This document shows positions 38,701 through 46,185 of a DNA stretch of 64,000 nt, piece by piece. Below the pieces are notes generated by a model that had not been told where the DNA came from, ran no database searches, and was given only the letters and a program-made list of their open reading frames with translations. The DNA is taken from positions 1,798,001 through 1,862,000 of the forward strand of contig CP136508.1 in NCBI GenBank assembly GCA_008011715.2, written 5' to 3'. The DNA is from [Empedobacter] haloabium (GTDB lineage Bacteria; Pseudomonadota; Gammaproteobacteria; Burkholderiales; Burkholderiaceae_D). A program made the translations under genes and the position numbers. Within the stretch, counting starts at the first letter, position 1. Every line of letters starts with the position of its first letter.

Positions 38701-39300
38701 GCCCACCGCGAGGCGCGCGGCCTGATTGCCGCTTCGCTGACAGCGCGGGGCGGGCGGCGCTTCGCCGTGCCGATCGCGTGGCGGTTGCAGGGCAACCTTG
38801 GGGGCGAGGCGATCGCCGACCCGGTGCGCGGGCCGATGAACAACGGCGGCCTGTACGGCGAACGGGCGGGCTGGCACCTGCCGGGAGCGATGGCTGACGG
38901 TTGGCGCGCCAGCGCGCCGACGGCGCCGCCGCCCGCGCCAGGCACGTACTGGCTGCGCACCACGTTCGAGCTGGACCTGCCGCGCGGGCACGACGTGCAA
39001 CTGGGCCTGGCCTTCGGCGACACCGCCCGGCCCCGCTCGGAGCGCGAGAACCGCGCGCTGTTGTTCGTCAATGGCTGGAACATGGGGCAGTTCATCGCCC
39101 ACGTCGGCCCGCAGCGCACCTTCGTCATCCCGCCCGGCATCCTGAATCCGAACGGCGTGAATACGCTGGCGCTGGCCGTCACCACGGACGGCCAGCGTGG
39201 CAATGCGCTCGAGCCGGTGCGGCTCGTCAACCTGCGCACGGCGCGCGGCGGCGTGCCGCTGGAGCTGATGCCCGGCGCTACGCCATCATCAGTGCGTTGA
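35734..39300 (+). CDS. GH35 beta-galactosidase, large exported form
   Basis: A 1188-residue exported enzyme with a signal peptide at about residues 1-30 (GRALFLLGTFLLQVVKPVTAQ). Residues about 35-200 resemble part of a GH43/GH32-like propeller (SRDLRHWEAGRPVPFDGG). The GH35 catalytic TIM barrel runs from about 230 (WSGEVHPFRLP, FYFDWGYHSP, ARTGPYVNAEL). The predicted acid/base is E384 in QLENELG and the nucleophile is E490 in AELGGGWFDYWG. The rest holds beta-rich jelly-roll domains typical of GH35 enzymes (WNMGQFIAHVGPQ near the end). It should remove terminal beta-galactosyl residues from plant or microbial glycans. Its 3' end overlaps the convergent gene by 23 bp. Confidence 0.93.
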   Translation: MPSFLPLSAGRALFLLGTFLLQVVKPVTAQELGIPQASDVIRVSQVRDADTSTTWVMAATTTTSPGTISLFASTDGVTYTSLAADAVRPTGANPRAPALLRHDDGAYYLLYATASHDLTLARSRDLRHWEAGRPVPFDGGEIATLRWQRGADGAPQVVAGTTAGATWLLSPDAALAAWRQAQAGAAGDAGAPRPDWKGAAAGVREASVLRLDRQAFEAATQPRNRPKQISWDQYSLKIDGERVVIWSGEVHPFRLPNPSLWRDVLQKMKAVGFNAVAFYFDWGYHSPAPGVYDFSHVRNVERALEIAEEEGLYVIARTGPYVNAELTGGGFPGWMLRHRAEARTDDPAYLAAVDEWMTQINAIVARHQLTTGGGSVIAYQLENELGKVEPKHVRQMEHLAAKARRDGITVPLFHNAAGRLPDWTPRGSSAPWANAGPTDLYAFDGYPGGTCNVHADPAGPNRAPDWGIYGNGLPKTGALSSPGTPGFAAELGGGWFDYWGSNSTYGCTAERQGKGYQRVFYGTNLINRITIHNVYMTFGGTSWGWLAGPVVYTSYDYGAPIAEDRGLRPKALALKQQGMFVQAARQALAQMDKGPAIAASSPNVKVYHNVNPVLGTHVLFAVHAPSDRTSDDAFTFDLATRDGTYRVPLRLNGQDGKLLLADFPLARQHLVYSTSELQAQLVQGERDVVLLHGRTGEAGETLLRYATEPRVEVLAGQVGSRYENGVLKLTYVHDGLARVRIAGGGHAPLLLLLADERHSQDFWLHRTAAGPVLALTPALVRGATVADGRLDLTGDTTAASPLELWAPDVERAAFNGATLALTPQPDGSLRAAPLAGPAAVRLPDLMAQRWLRRMDSPESRPGFDDSGWARADTRASAAQTWTTPERGQPTLAMSDYGFHHGDVWYRGRVTVTDPHTNQLELFYGAGGAGMLQVWVDGRFVGQHELDTGRQFPETTDSARFSLGTLARGEHVIAVMVRNNSHNWDLMADDAHREARGLIAASLTARGGRRFAVPIAWRLQGNLGGEAIADPVRGPMNNGGLYGERAGWHLPGAMADGWRASAPTAPPPAPGTYWLRTTFELDLPRGHDVQLGLAFGDTARPRSERENRALLFVNGWNMGQFIAHVGPQRTFVIPPGILNPNGVNTLALAVTTDGQRGNALEPVRLVNLRTARGGVPLELMPGATPSSVR

Positions 39301-40066
39301 TGGCGCCGTAACCGAGCGCGCCTGCCGTGACCTTGCCGGTGGCGAGGAACTCACGCACCGATTGTTGTACCTGGCTCCACGTGGCTTCGCCGATCGCGGA
39401 GCCGGCCGACAGGCGCCGCACGCCCAGCTCGCGCAGCCGGGCCGGCGCCGGCAGCGACGGCAGCGCCATCACGTTCAGCGGCAGGCCGACGGCCTGTGCC
39501 ACCGCCGCGATCTCGTCCTGTGCCGCCAGGCCCGGTACGAACAGGCCGCTGGCGCCGGCGTCCCGGTACAGCGCCGCGCGCCGCAGCGTTTCGGCCACGC
39601 GCTCCCCGGCCGGGGCCAGGCCGCGCAGGTAGACGTCGGTGCGCACGTTCAGGTACAGATGGACGTCCGCTTGCCGCGCCGCCGCGCGCGCGGCGGCGAT
39701 CTTCGCACACAGCAGCTCGACGCTGCCGTTGCCGTCCTCGATATTGACGCCGACGACGCCCGCTTCGATCAGCTGGCGCACCAGCGCGGCGACGGCGGCA
39801 GGGTCGTCGCCGTAGCCGTCCTCGATGTCCACGGTGAGCGGCAGCTTGCACACGCGGCCGATGCCGCGCGCGGTCTGCAGCAGCAGGTCGACGGGCAGGT
39901 GGCTGCCGTCGGCATAACCATGGGCCCAGGCCACGGCCGCGCTGCTGGTGGCCAGGGCCACGGCACCGGCGCACGCCGCCACGCGGGCGCTGCCGCCATC
40001 CCAGCAGTTGGCCAGCATCAGCAGGCCGTCCCGGTGCAGGTCGTGGAACAGTTCATCGTTCTTCAT
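39278..40066 (-). CDS. Isocitrate lyase/PEP mutase family enzyme
   Basis: A 262-residue TIM-barrel enzyme of the PEP mutase/isocitrate lyase superfamily. The metal-binding DIEDGYGDD and the later GVNIEDGNG are characteristic, as are LYLNVRTDVYL and AGASGLFVPG. Members cleave or make C-C or P-C bonds of small alpha-keto or 2-hydroxy acids, for example methylisocitrate lyase or oxaloacetate hydrolase. The catalytic cysteine loop (KKCGH) of the lyases is absent, so the reaction is uncertain. Its start overlaps the stop of the Ada-AlkA-like gene (ATGA), so they share a transcript. Confidence 0.88.
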   Translation of the reverse strand: MKNDELFHDLHRDGLLMLANCWDGGSARVAACAGAVALATSSAAVAWAHGYADGSHLPVDLLLQTARGIGRVCKLPLTVDIEDGYGDDPAAVAALVRQLIEAGVVGVNIEDGNGSVELLCAKIAAARAAARQADVHLYLNVRTDVYLRGLAPAGERVAETLRRAALYRDAGASGLFVPGLAAQDEIAAVAQAVGLPLNVMALPSLPAPARLRELGVRRLSAGSAIGEATWSQVQQSVREFLATGKVTAGALGYGAINALMMA

Positions 40067-41442
40067 GCGATCTCCTTGGTCAATGAAAGGTGGCGGGCGG
40101 CATAGGCGCACCAGGGCTGCCACGCTTCGCTGCGGGCGGCCAGCGGCGGCTCGGCGCAGGCGAAGGCATCGGTGCCGGTACCGATGGCGGCGGCGATCAG
40201 CCGTGCCAGGGCTGGGTCGATGCCTAGCAGCGCGCCCAGCTGCGCAGCGGCGGGCACCGGGCCGGGCGGCAGGAAAGCCGGGTCGCGCTCGACGGCGTGC
40301 GCCAGCACCTGCAGTGCCCGCACGCGCTCGGCAGGTGCGGGCAGGGCGGTCAGGTCGGTGGCGGCGATGCGGGCCGCGCTGGGGAACAGCTGCGTCAACC
40401 CGGGCCCCTGCAGCGCCGGCGCCAGCGCGTCGGCGCAGCGGGCCAGCAGGTCCGGCACGGCGGCCGGCGGCAGCAGGGCCAGCACGGCGGCTTCGAACGG
40501 GTCCCACGGGCCCGGCACGCGCAGGCCGGGCCGGGCGGCGACGAGCGGGGCCAGCAGCGGGTCCGCCGCCAGGTGCGCATCGATGGCCGCGCTGTCCGCC
40601 GCCGTGTCGAACGTGCGGGCCACGCGTGCCAGGGTGTCGGGAAGCGTGCGGATATCGTCCAGCCGCAAGCCCACGTGCAGGTTGTGGCGCGCCGGCTCGT
40701 GCCACACGCGCACGGTGCCATGCCCGGTGGCGCAACGCAGGCTGCGCCGGTACTCGCCAGCGGCCGTGACCGCGACGCCGGGTAACGCGGGCAGGGCCGC
40801 CAGCAGTGCCGGCCAGTCATACGGCGGCCGGTAGCGCAGGCGCAGCACGATTTCGCCGGCGCTGTCGGCAGCGGTGGCGGCACGACCGCGCAGCGCACTG
40901 GGCGGCCGCCCGTACAGCGCCTGGAATGTTTCGTTGAAGCGCCGGATGCTGCCGAAGCCGGCCGCCATCGCCACGGCTGTCATCGGTAGGCTCGTTTCGT
41001 GGATCAGCTGCTTGGCAACGAGGATGCGGCGGGTCTGCAACACCGCCACGGGCGAGGCACCCAGGTGTTGCTGGAACAGGCGGCGCAGCTGGCGCATGCT
41101 GACTTCCAGCCGAGCCGCGATGGCCGTCAGCGCCGGTTCGTCGTGCTGGCCGCGGTCGGCCAGCAGCGCGAGGGCGCGCGCGACCGTGGCGGAACTGCCG
41201 AGCCAGGCGCCGTCGCCGGGTGCGGACTCCGGCCGGCAGCGCAGGCAGGGGCGAAAGCCGGACTGCTGGGCCGCGGCGGCGGACGGGTAGAAGCGGCAGT
41301 TCTCGAGCTTGGGCGTGCGTGCCGGGCAGATGGGGCGGCAGTAGATGCCCGTCGAGGTGACGCCAACGAAGAAGCGGCCATCGAAGCGCGCGTCGCGCGT
41401 CTGCACGGCCCGATGGCAGCTGATGCGGTCGGTTAAGTCCAT
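40063..41442 (-). CDS. Ada-AlkA-like protein with an eroded glycosylase domain
   Basis: A 459-residue fusion. Residues 1-80 are the Ada methyl-phosphotriester domain with zinc cysteines C35, C39, C66 and C69; C35 would accept the methyl group. An AraC-type DNA-binding region covers about 87-190 (LEVSMRQLRRLFQQHLGASP). The rest is AlkA-like (GLRVPGPWDPFEAAVLALL, EAWQPWCAYAARHL). The usual LGQQVS element is replaced by LLPPAAVP, the helix-hairpin-helix GIGPWTA by GIDPALA, and the catalytic Asp of the DAFPxxD segment by Glu or nothing (DAFACAEPPLA). It may retain alkylation sensing and regulation but not base excision. Confidence 0.88.
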   Translation of the reverse strand: MDLTDRISCHRAVQTRDARFDGRFFVGVTSTGIYCRPICPARTPKLENCRFYPSAAAAQQSGFRPCLRCRPESAPGDGAWLGSSATVARALALLADRGQHDEPALTAIAARLEVSMRQLRRLFQQHLGASPVAVLQTRRILVAKQLIHETSLPMTAVAMAAGFGSIRRFNETFQALYGRPPSALRGRAATAADSAGEIVLRLRYRPPYDWPALLAALPALPGVAVTAAGEYRRSLRCATGHGTVRVWHEPARHNLHVGLRLDDIRTLPDTLARVARTFDTAADSAAIDAHLAADPLLAPLVAARPGLRVPGPWDPFEAAVLALLPPAAVPDLLARCADALAPALQGPGLTQLFPSAARIAATDLTALPAPAERVRALQVLAHAVERDPAFLPPGPVPAAAQLGALLGIDPALARLIAAAIGTGTDAFACAEPPLAARSEAWQPWCAYAARHLSLTKEIA

Positions 41443-41494
41443 GCCGCCATGATGACACGGCGGCGCGCGCGTGGCTGGCGGAAAACGGCCTCGG

Positions 41495-42049
41495 TCAACC
41501 GCCGCGGCGGGCGCGGCGCCGGGCCGCCCATGCCGTCACCAGCAAGCCGGCGCCCAGCATGGCCCAGGTTTCCGGTTCCGGATTGGGCGATGCGATGACG
41601 AAGCCGGTGCGGTCCGTCCACAGCCAGGCGCGCCGCTCGTCGTGGCTGGCGCGGTAGCTGTACGTGTACTCGCCGTCGCCGGAGATGTAGTAGTGGCCGC
41701 TGCCCGCCCAGCCTTCCGGATCGCCGCCGTACTCGCCCGCCTTGAACGACAGGCCGCCGGCCTGCGAGTAGCTGAATGCCTCGGCGCCGCAAGTGTAATG
41801 CGTGGTGCTGTCCGGTTCGCATGCGACGAAGTCCTTGCCGTTCAGGATCAGCGACGTGATCTCGATGCGCTCGAGGATGCCGTTGCCGTTGCCGTCCGCG
41901 CCCGTGAAGCTGCCGTGCAGCTGGCGGTCGGGCAGGAACATGTCGTCGCCGGTGTCGTGGAAACCCGTGTAGGTGAAGGTCCAGGTGGCGTTGGCCTGGG
42001 CGGCGGCGCAGGCGCCGGCCAGCACGGTGGCACAAAGGTGTTTCAACAT
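41495..42049 (-). CDS. PEP-CTERM exosortase substrate
   Basis: A 184-residue exported protein starting at 42049 (MLKHLCATVLAGACAAAQANA, a signal peptide with cleavage after ANA). It ends with the PEP-CTERM sorting signal: NPEPETWAMLGAGLL, a membrane segment, then the basic tail ARRRARRGG. Exosortase cuts at this signal, and such proteins reach the cell surface or matrix. The mature part (WTFTYTGFHDTGDDMFLPD, GSFTGADGNGNGILERI) is beta-rich and of unknown function. Exosortase itself is not in the window. Confidence 0.92.
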   Translation of the reverse strand: MLKHLCATVLAGACAAAQANATWTFTYTGFHDTGDDMFLPDRQLHGSFTGADGNGNGILERIEITSLILNGKDFVACEPDSTTHYTCGAEAFSYSQAGGLSFKAGEYGGDPEGWAGSGHYYISGDGEYTYSYRASHDERRAWLWTDRTGFVIASPNPEPETWAMLGAGLLVTAWAARRRARRGG

Positions 42050-42184
42050 GGCGGCCTCGGGCAGCGGATGGCAATGCCACCATGTTATCCGAGTACTGGC
42101 AGGATGCAAGCGGCAGCATCCGGCCGCGTCCGCATTTTCCTGTGGCGGCGCAACGCCTGAGCGGTCACTCCGCCGGCGCCACCG

Positions 42185-43549
42185 TCAGGGGCGTAACTGG
42201 TTCAAGCTGAGCAGGATGGGGAAGTGGCGGTTGACGAGCGCCGCCAGCGTTTCGCCCAGCAACATGCCGGCCAGTCCCAGCGACGCGATGACGGCCATCG
42301 CCGCGGCGATCGCCAGCACGAAGCGCCGGTTCGGCACGCGCAGCACGAACGGCAGGTTGATCGCGACGCTGGCGAGCGAGGCGATGATGGCGCCGGTGGC
42401 GGCCGCGTCCAGGGTCAGCTTGCCGTCCGCGGCCAGGCTGGCGGCGGCTGCCACCGCACTGGCGCTGGAGACAGTACCGCCGATCAGGCTGACCAGGTAG
42501 AAGCCGACGTTGCCGAAGTATTTCTGCGTCAGCACCCCCAGGATGTGCAGCAGCAGGAACACCAGGCCGTACTTCAGCGCGCTCCACAGCGAGAACGGCA
42601 GCACGATCTGGTCGGACGTCTGCGCTTGCGCGACGATCCCGGTGGCGGCTGGCGTACGCGGGTAAAACACGAAGAAGGCGCTGGCGGCCAGCATCGCCAG
42701 GTAGGCGCCGGCGCCCGCCACGGCCACGCCCGGTGCCAGCAGCGCCAGGATGAGGGCGTTGCGCGTCACCATGGCGGAGGTGGCCAGCAGAATGCCGCGG
42801 TACGCGGCCGCCGCGACGGCGCCGCTGGCGTTGCGGCCGACCCGCGAGGCCAGTTCGTTGACGGTGACGCTGCTGTTGACGAGTCCGCCGAGGAAGCCCG
42901 CGATCGCCACGCCGCGCGTGCCGAACGCCTTCCACAGCACGTAGTTGACGAAGCCGATCCCGGCAATCAGGATGACCGTGGCCCAGGCGGCGCGCGGTTC
43001 GATCAGGCCCATCGGGCCGATGCTGCCGACCGGCAGGGCCGGATAGATCACAATGCCCAGGATGGCCAGCAGCAGGGCCGAGCGCAGTTCGCCTTCGGTC
43101 AGGCCGATGGAAAAGCCCTGCAGGATGTCCTTCCACGCCAGCAGCGCGGTGGAGCTGACCATGATCGCGGCCGGCGTCAGCGTGTGGCCCTTGCCGCACA
43201 GGATGCCGGCGATGCAGGTAACGAGCATCGCGGCGGAGGTCGTCAGTTCGGTGCCGGCATGGGTGCGCATGTCCTGGATGTTGAGGAAGACGGTCAGCAG
43301 GCCGGTCAGGCACAGCACGATGTAGGCGTACGTATCGCCCAGCGACGCGCCCACGGCGCCCAGCACGGCGATGAAGCCGAAGGTGCGCAGGCCGGCCTCC
43401 TTCTTGCGGCGCTCGCGCTCCAGCCCGATCAGCAGTCCGAGCGCCAGCGCCAGCGCGAAACGCGTCAGCATTTCCAGGTAGGTCCACTCGCTCGCGGCGC
43501 CGTGCAGCGGCGCGCCAAGGGCCGGGACAGTCGTGCTCAGCAGGCTCAT
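42185..43549 (-). CDS. MgtC/SapB family membrane protein with DUF4010 domain
   Basis: A 454-residue inner-membrane protein with about 12 hydrophobic segments. The N-terminal part is MgtC/SapB-like (FALALALGLLIGLERERRKK, AGLRTFGFIAVLGAVGASLG). The C-terminal part is the DUF4010 membrane domain (GFLGGLVNSSVTVNELA, IGGTVSSASAVAAAASLAA). Relatives are linked to magnesium limitation and stress survival, but the transported or sensed molecule is not established. No operon partner is evident. Confidence 0.9.
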   Translation of the reverse strand: MSLLSTTVPALGAPLHGAASEWTYLEMLTRFALALALGLLIGLERERRKKEAGLRTFGFIAVLGAVGASLGDTYAYIVLCLTGLLTVFLNIQDMRTHAGTELTTSAAMLVTCIAGILCGKGHTLTPAAIMVSSTALLAWKDILQGFSIGLTEGELRSALLLAILGIVIYPALPVGSIGPMGLIEPRAAWATVILIAGIGFVNYVLWKAFGTRGVAIAGFLGGLVNSSVTVNELASRVGRNASGAVAAAAYRGILLATSAMVTRNALILALLAPGVAVAGAGAYLAMLAASAFFVFYPRTPAATGIVAQAQTSDQIVLPFSLWSALKYGLVFLLLHILGVLTQKYFGNVGFYLVSLIGGTVSSASAVAAAASLAADGKLTLDAAATGAIIASLASVAINLPFVLRVPNRRFVLAIAAAMAVIASLGLAGMLLGETLAALVNRHFPILLSLNQLRP

Positions 43550-43679
43550 GGCTTACTCTACTCCCGAACGCGGCGGCACGCCCACACGCTGACGTGCTCA
43601 TCTTGTGGCGCGGCAACGTGGTGCGGCGAAACAGGGCGTTGGGCTAAGATGGCCATTCGATACAGCAGAAGGAGGCATC

Positions 43680-44327
43680 ATGCAGAACGACGATCAGAAA
43701 CGACCGGGCCAGCCGACGATTCATACGCACTTGCCCGATTCGATCCCAGCCGAAGACGCAAGGAAAATTGTCGGCGAGGCCGTGCCGCGCGGCGCCGACT
43801 ACAACTCGCCGCCGCCGCAGGGTGCCGGCAAATCGATGGGCAGCGGCCTGGACGACGTGGGCGGCCCGGCCATGGGCGCGGCGTCGGGCGCAGGCGGCGA
43901 ACGGGCCGCGACGATCCGCGACCGCGACGTGCGGGCGGACGACCGGCACATGGGGAATCTGCAGCAGGGCGGCGGCACGCCGCTCTCGGCCATGGGCCAG
44001 GGCGGCCAGGGCGGGCGTGACAAGGGCAGCGTGCAGGGCGGCAACCAGGCCGGCTCGCCGTCCGGCTCGCCGTCCGACACCCAGTCCGGTAACCAGTCCG
44101 GCAACCAGCAGCGCGGCGACGTGGCGCGCTCGGAAGGCCTGCTGCCGGGCCAGGGCGAGGACGATGGCCGCTACGACGTGGCCGAAGAAGTCAGCCTGGA
44201 CCAGCAGTCGGACCGGGCCCGCAACGTGGGCAGCATGGCCGATGCGGCCAAAGGGCCGCATGGTGACAAGCTGCAGGACGCCGTGGCGCGGTCGCTGGGC
44301 AAGCAGGGAGATGACAAGCAGCAGTAG
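43680..44327 (+). CDS. Low-complexity hydrophilic protein, unknown function
   Basis: A 215-residue protein starting at 43680 after AAGGAGG. It is rich in Gly, Gln, Asp and Ser and poor in hydrophobics (for example DKGSVQGGNQAGSPSGSPSD), so it should be largely disordered. It has no signal peptide or membrane segment. The pattern is like hydrophilin or desiccation-type proteins, but no family motif is visible. An excellent terminator follows directly. Confidence 0.78.
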   Translation: MQNDDQKRPGQPTIHTHLPDSIPAEDARKIVGEAVPRGADYNSPPPQGAGKSMGSGLDDVGGPAMGAASGAGGERAATIRDRDVRADDRHMGNLQQGGGTPLSAMGQGGQGGRDKGSVQGGNQAGSPSGSPSDTQSGNQSGNQQRGDVARSEGLLPGQGEDDGRYDVAEEVSLDQQSDRARNVGSMADAAKGPHGDKLQDAVARSLGKQGDDKQQ

Positions 44328-44346
44328 GCGCCTATGCCACGCCTGG

Positions 44347-44376
44347 AACAGCCGCCTGCGGGCGGCTGTTTGTTTT
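44347..44376 (+). terminator. Rho-independent terminator
   Basis: A ten-base stem AACAGCCGCC/GGCGGCTGTT around the loop TGCG, followed by TGTTTT. It lies 20 bp after the stop of the hydrophilic protein gene. Confidence 0.85.
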
Positions 44377-44467
44377 GGCGGCGCCGGCTTCGCTCCGGCC
44401 CTCTACGGCCCGGTCCGTTTCGCACTTTGGGGGCAGGTACTAATGCCGCTGATATGTATTGGACCTG

Positions 44468-44710
44468 TCAACGCTTTTCGTAAAAAATCCTTTTAGCACA
44501 GCGTGCTGGTAGCAGAACGGGCGGCATTCCGACGGTTGATCAGTCTGATATGCGCGGGTTGGGTACCGCATGACAACCGATTCGTCGGGGAGCTGCCTCG
44601 CTCTAAGTTGGAGGATCAGTTCATTGCTGGCTGCCTCATAGCGGCACCGAGGGTTCTCCCACCGTTGCCCATTCTGCTACCACCACGCTGTACGTTCACG
44701 ATCGGCTCCG
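44468..44710 (-). ncRNA. Candidate seekRNA/bridge RNA region of the IS element
   Basis: These 243 non-coding bases lie between the transposase stop and the inner edge of one inverted repeat. In IS1111-type elements the guide RNA for target choice is encoded downstream of the transposase, in such a region. No secondary structure was computed, so this is a position-based call. Confidence 0.35.
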
Positions 44711-45823
44711 TTACGTCGTTGGCCTGACGCGCGGCGTCACTTGGCCAATGGCCCAGATGAAGCCTGCCAGCTCGCGCGCCACCGCCGTGCATGCCTGTAC
44801 TTTGAGTTTGCCCCTCTCGCCCATCGCGCGATAGCGCGCACAGAGCCGCTTTTGGGCGTTCCAGGCGATCTCCTGGACCTCGTCTGACGTCTTCTCGGCA
44901 CGGCGCTGCAAGTGAGCTGTCTTACGGGCTGGGTACCGGTAGGTCCATGCCGACTCGATGAGCACCTTACGTACGTGCCCGTTCCCGGTCTTGGTGATGC
45001 TGCCTCGCGATTTGCTTGCCCCACTTGAGTGCTCGCTCGGCACCAGTCCCAAATAGGCCATAAATTGCGGTGCGGTGGCAAAGCGATGCAGGTCGCCGAT
45101 TTCCGCCATCACGGTGGCGGCGGTGAGCAGATTGACACCCCGTAGCGCCATCAACGCTTCGATCATTGGCCAGAGTGCCGATGCCGTGGCTTCTGCTTCC
45201 AGTTGCTGATCTAGTCCGTCAACGCGCTTAGTCAGCGCCTTGACCGTATCGACGTATTCCTGGAAGACGATTTGCTGCGTCCGACTCGCAAACTTCATTT
45301 GCTCCAGCCAGCGGAAATGCGCCTGCGTCCAGTTGCTCTTGCCATCGTAGCTTTTCCCATGACGCAACAGGAAAGCGGATAACCGCTGCTTAGCCTTCAA
45401 CTGCAGCGCCTTCATATCCTCGCGTGCCCGTGTCAAGTCGCGTAATCCCTCCTGCGCATCATCGGGTACCCACACTGGAGTGAGTTCACCGGCACGAAGC
45501 AGGCGAGCCAACATCATGCTGTCACGGCGATCGGTCTTGACGCGGTCACCAGCTTTCTTCGGAATCAGCGACGGTGCCACCACCAAGCACTCCAGACCCA
45601 GTCCCCTAAGCTGGCGGAAAATCCCATAGCCACAAGGGCCAGCTTCGTAACAGAACACCAGTTTCGCGCCATCCTTGCCGAGCTGCTTTACCAGCTTAGC
45701 AATCGCCTCGGATGTGTTCGGGATTTCACCCATGTAACGCAGCTCGCCTTCTGAATCGGCAACCGAAACGGCGATCGTCGCCTTGTGGGTATCGAGTCCG
45801 ACATTCTTGATAAACTGTTCCAT
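44711..45823 (-). CDS. IS110-family transposase
   Basis: A 370-residue DEDD transposase starting at 45823, eight bases after AGGAGG. The N-terminal RuvC-like domain has D11 (VGLDTHK), a glutamate in FCYEAGPCGYG and two aspartates in KTDRRDSMMLARLL. The C-terminal Tnp_20 domain includes ALRGVNLLTAATVMAEIGDL and the serine-bearing SKSRGSITKTGNGHVRK. IS110 enzymes move a circular intermediate using a guide RNA and leave no duplications. The gene looks intact. Confidence 0.95.
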   Translation of the reverse strand: MEQFIKNVGLDTHKATIAVSVADSEGELRYMGEIPNTSEAIAKLVKQLGKDGAKLVFCYEAGPCGYGIFRQLRGLGLECLVVAPSLIPKKAGDRVKTDRRDSMMLARLLRAGELTPVWVPDDAQEGLRDLTRAREDMKALQLKAKQRLSAFLLRHGKSYDGKSNWTQAHFRWLEQMKFASRTQQIVFQEYVDTVKALTKRVDGLDQQLEAEATASALWPMIEALMALRGVNLLTAATVMAEIGDLHRFATAPQFMAYLGLVPSEHSSGASKSRGSITKTGNGHVRKVLIESAWTYRYPARKTAHLQRRAEKTSDEVQEIAWNAQKRLCARYRAMGERGKLKVQACTAVARELAGFIWAIGQVTPRVRPTT

Positions 45824-45947
45824 GACCTGCCTCCTCAATTTCGGCTCTGCGCCCATGGTTCTTCGGAACCTAAAGCTTAACCCGCGTTGTTTGAGGTCGG
45901 CAGGTCCAATACATGATGTCTAAGTTAAGAGAAAAGTAGCTGGGTTA

Positions 45948-46047
45948 GGGTCTGTCCCCGCAGGGGACTGACCCTGGTTTTAATCGCAGAACCATGCGAC
46001 TTGCGCGATAGAAACCGGGGTCAGTCCCAAAAAACGGGACAGACCCC
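45948..46047. repeat. Two GTCTGTCCCC-family dyads in opposite orientation
   Basis: Copy 2 is GGGTCTGTCCCC gca GGGGACTGACCC (45948-45974). Copy 3 is the reverse form, GGGGTCAGTCCC aaaaaac GGGACAGACCCC (46017-46047). The two lie 42 bases apart, so together they form a larger inverted repeat. Apart from this pair and the IS end, the gap 45824-46185 holds nothing I can assign. Confidence 0.78.
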
Positions 46048-46185
46048 AAGCGAGCGTCTGTTCTCTGCGCGCCAAAATTCCTTAACTTGGCGGCATTAGG
46101 GTCAGGCACCAAAGCTGACACGGGCTCGGCGTTCGCAGCCATCCGCGACCCTGTCGCCCGCCGGTCCGGGCCGAAGGCTGTGCGG

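Larger units (their letters stand above)
44454..45914. mobile_element. IS110-family insertion sequence (IS1111-like)
   Basis: An element of about 1461 bp bounded by a perfect 14-bp inverted repeat: ATGTATTGGACCTG at 44454-44467 and CAGGTCCAATACAT at 45901-45914. It contains one transposase gene on the minus strand. Inverted repeats and a long non-coding end downstream of the transposase point to the IS1111 subgroup, whose true ends may lie a few bases outside the repeats. No target-site duplication is evident, as usual for this family. It sits 34 bp from a GTCTGTCCCC dyad repeat pair. Confidence 0.85.
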
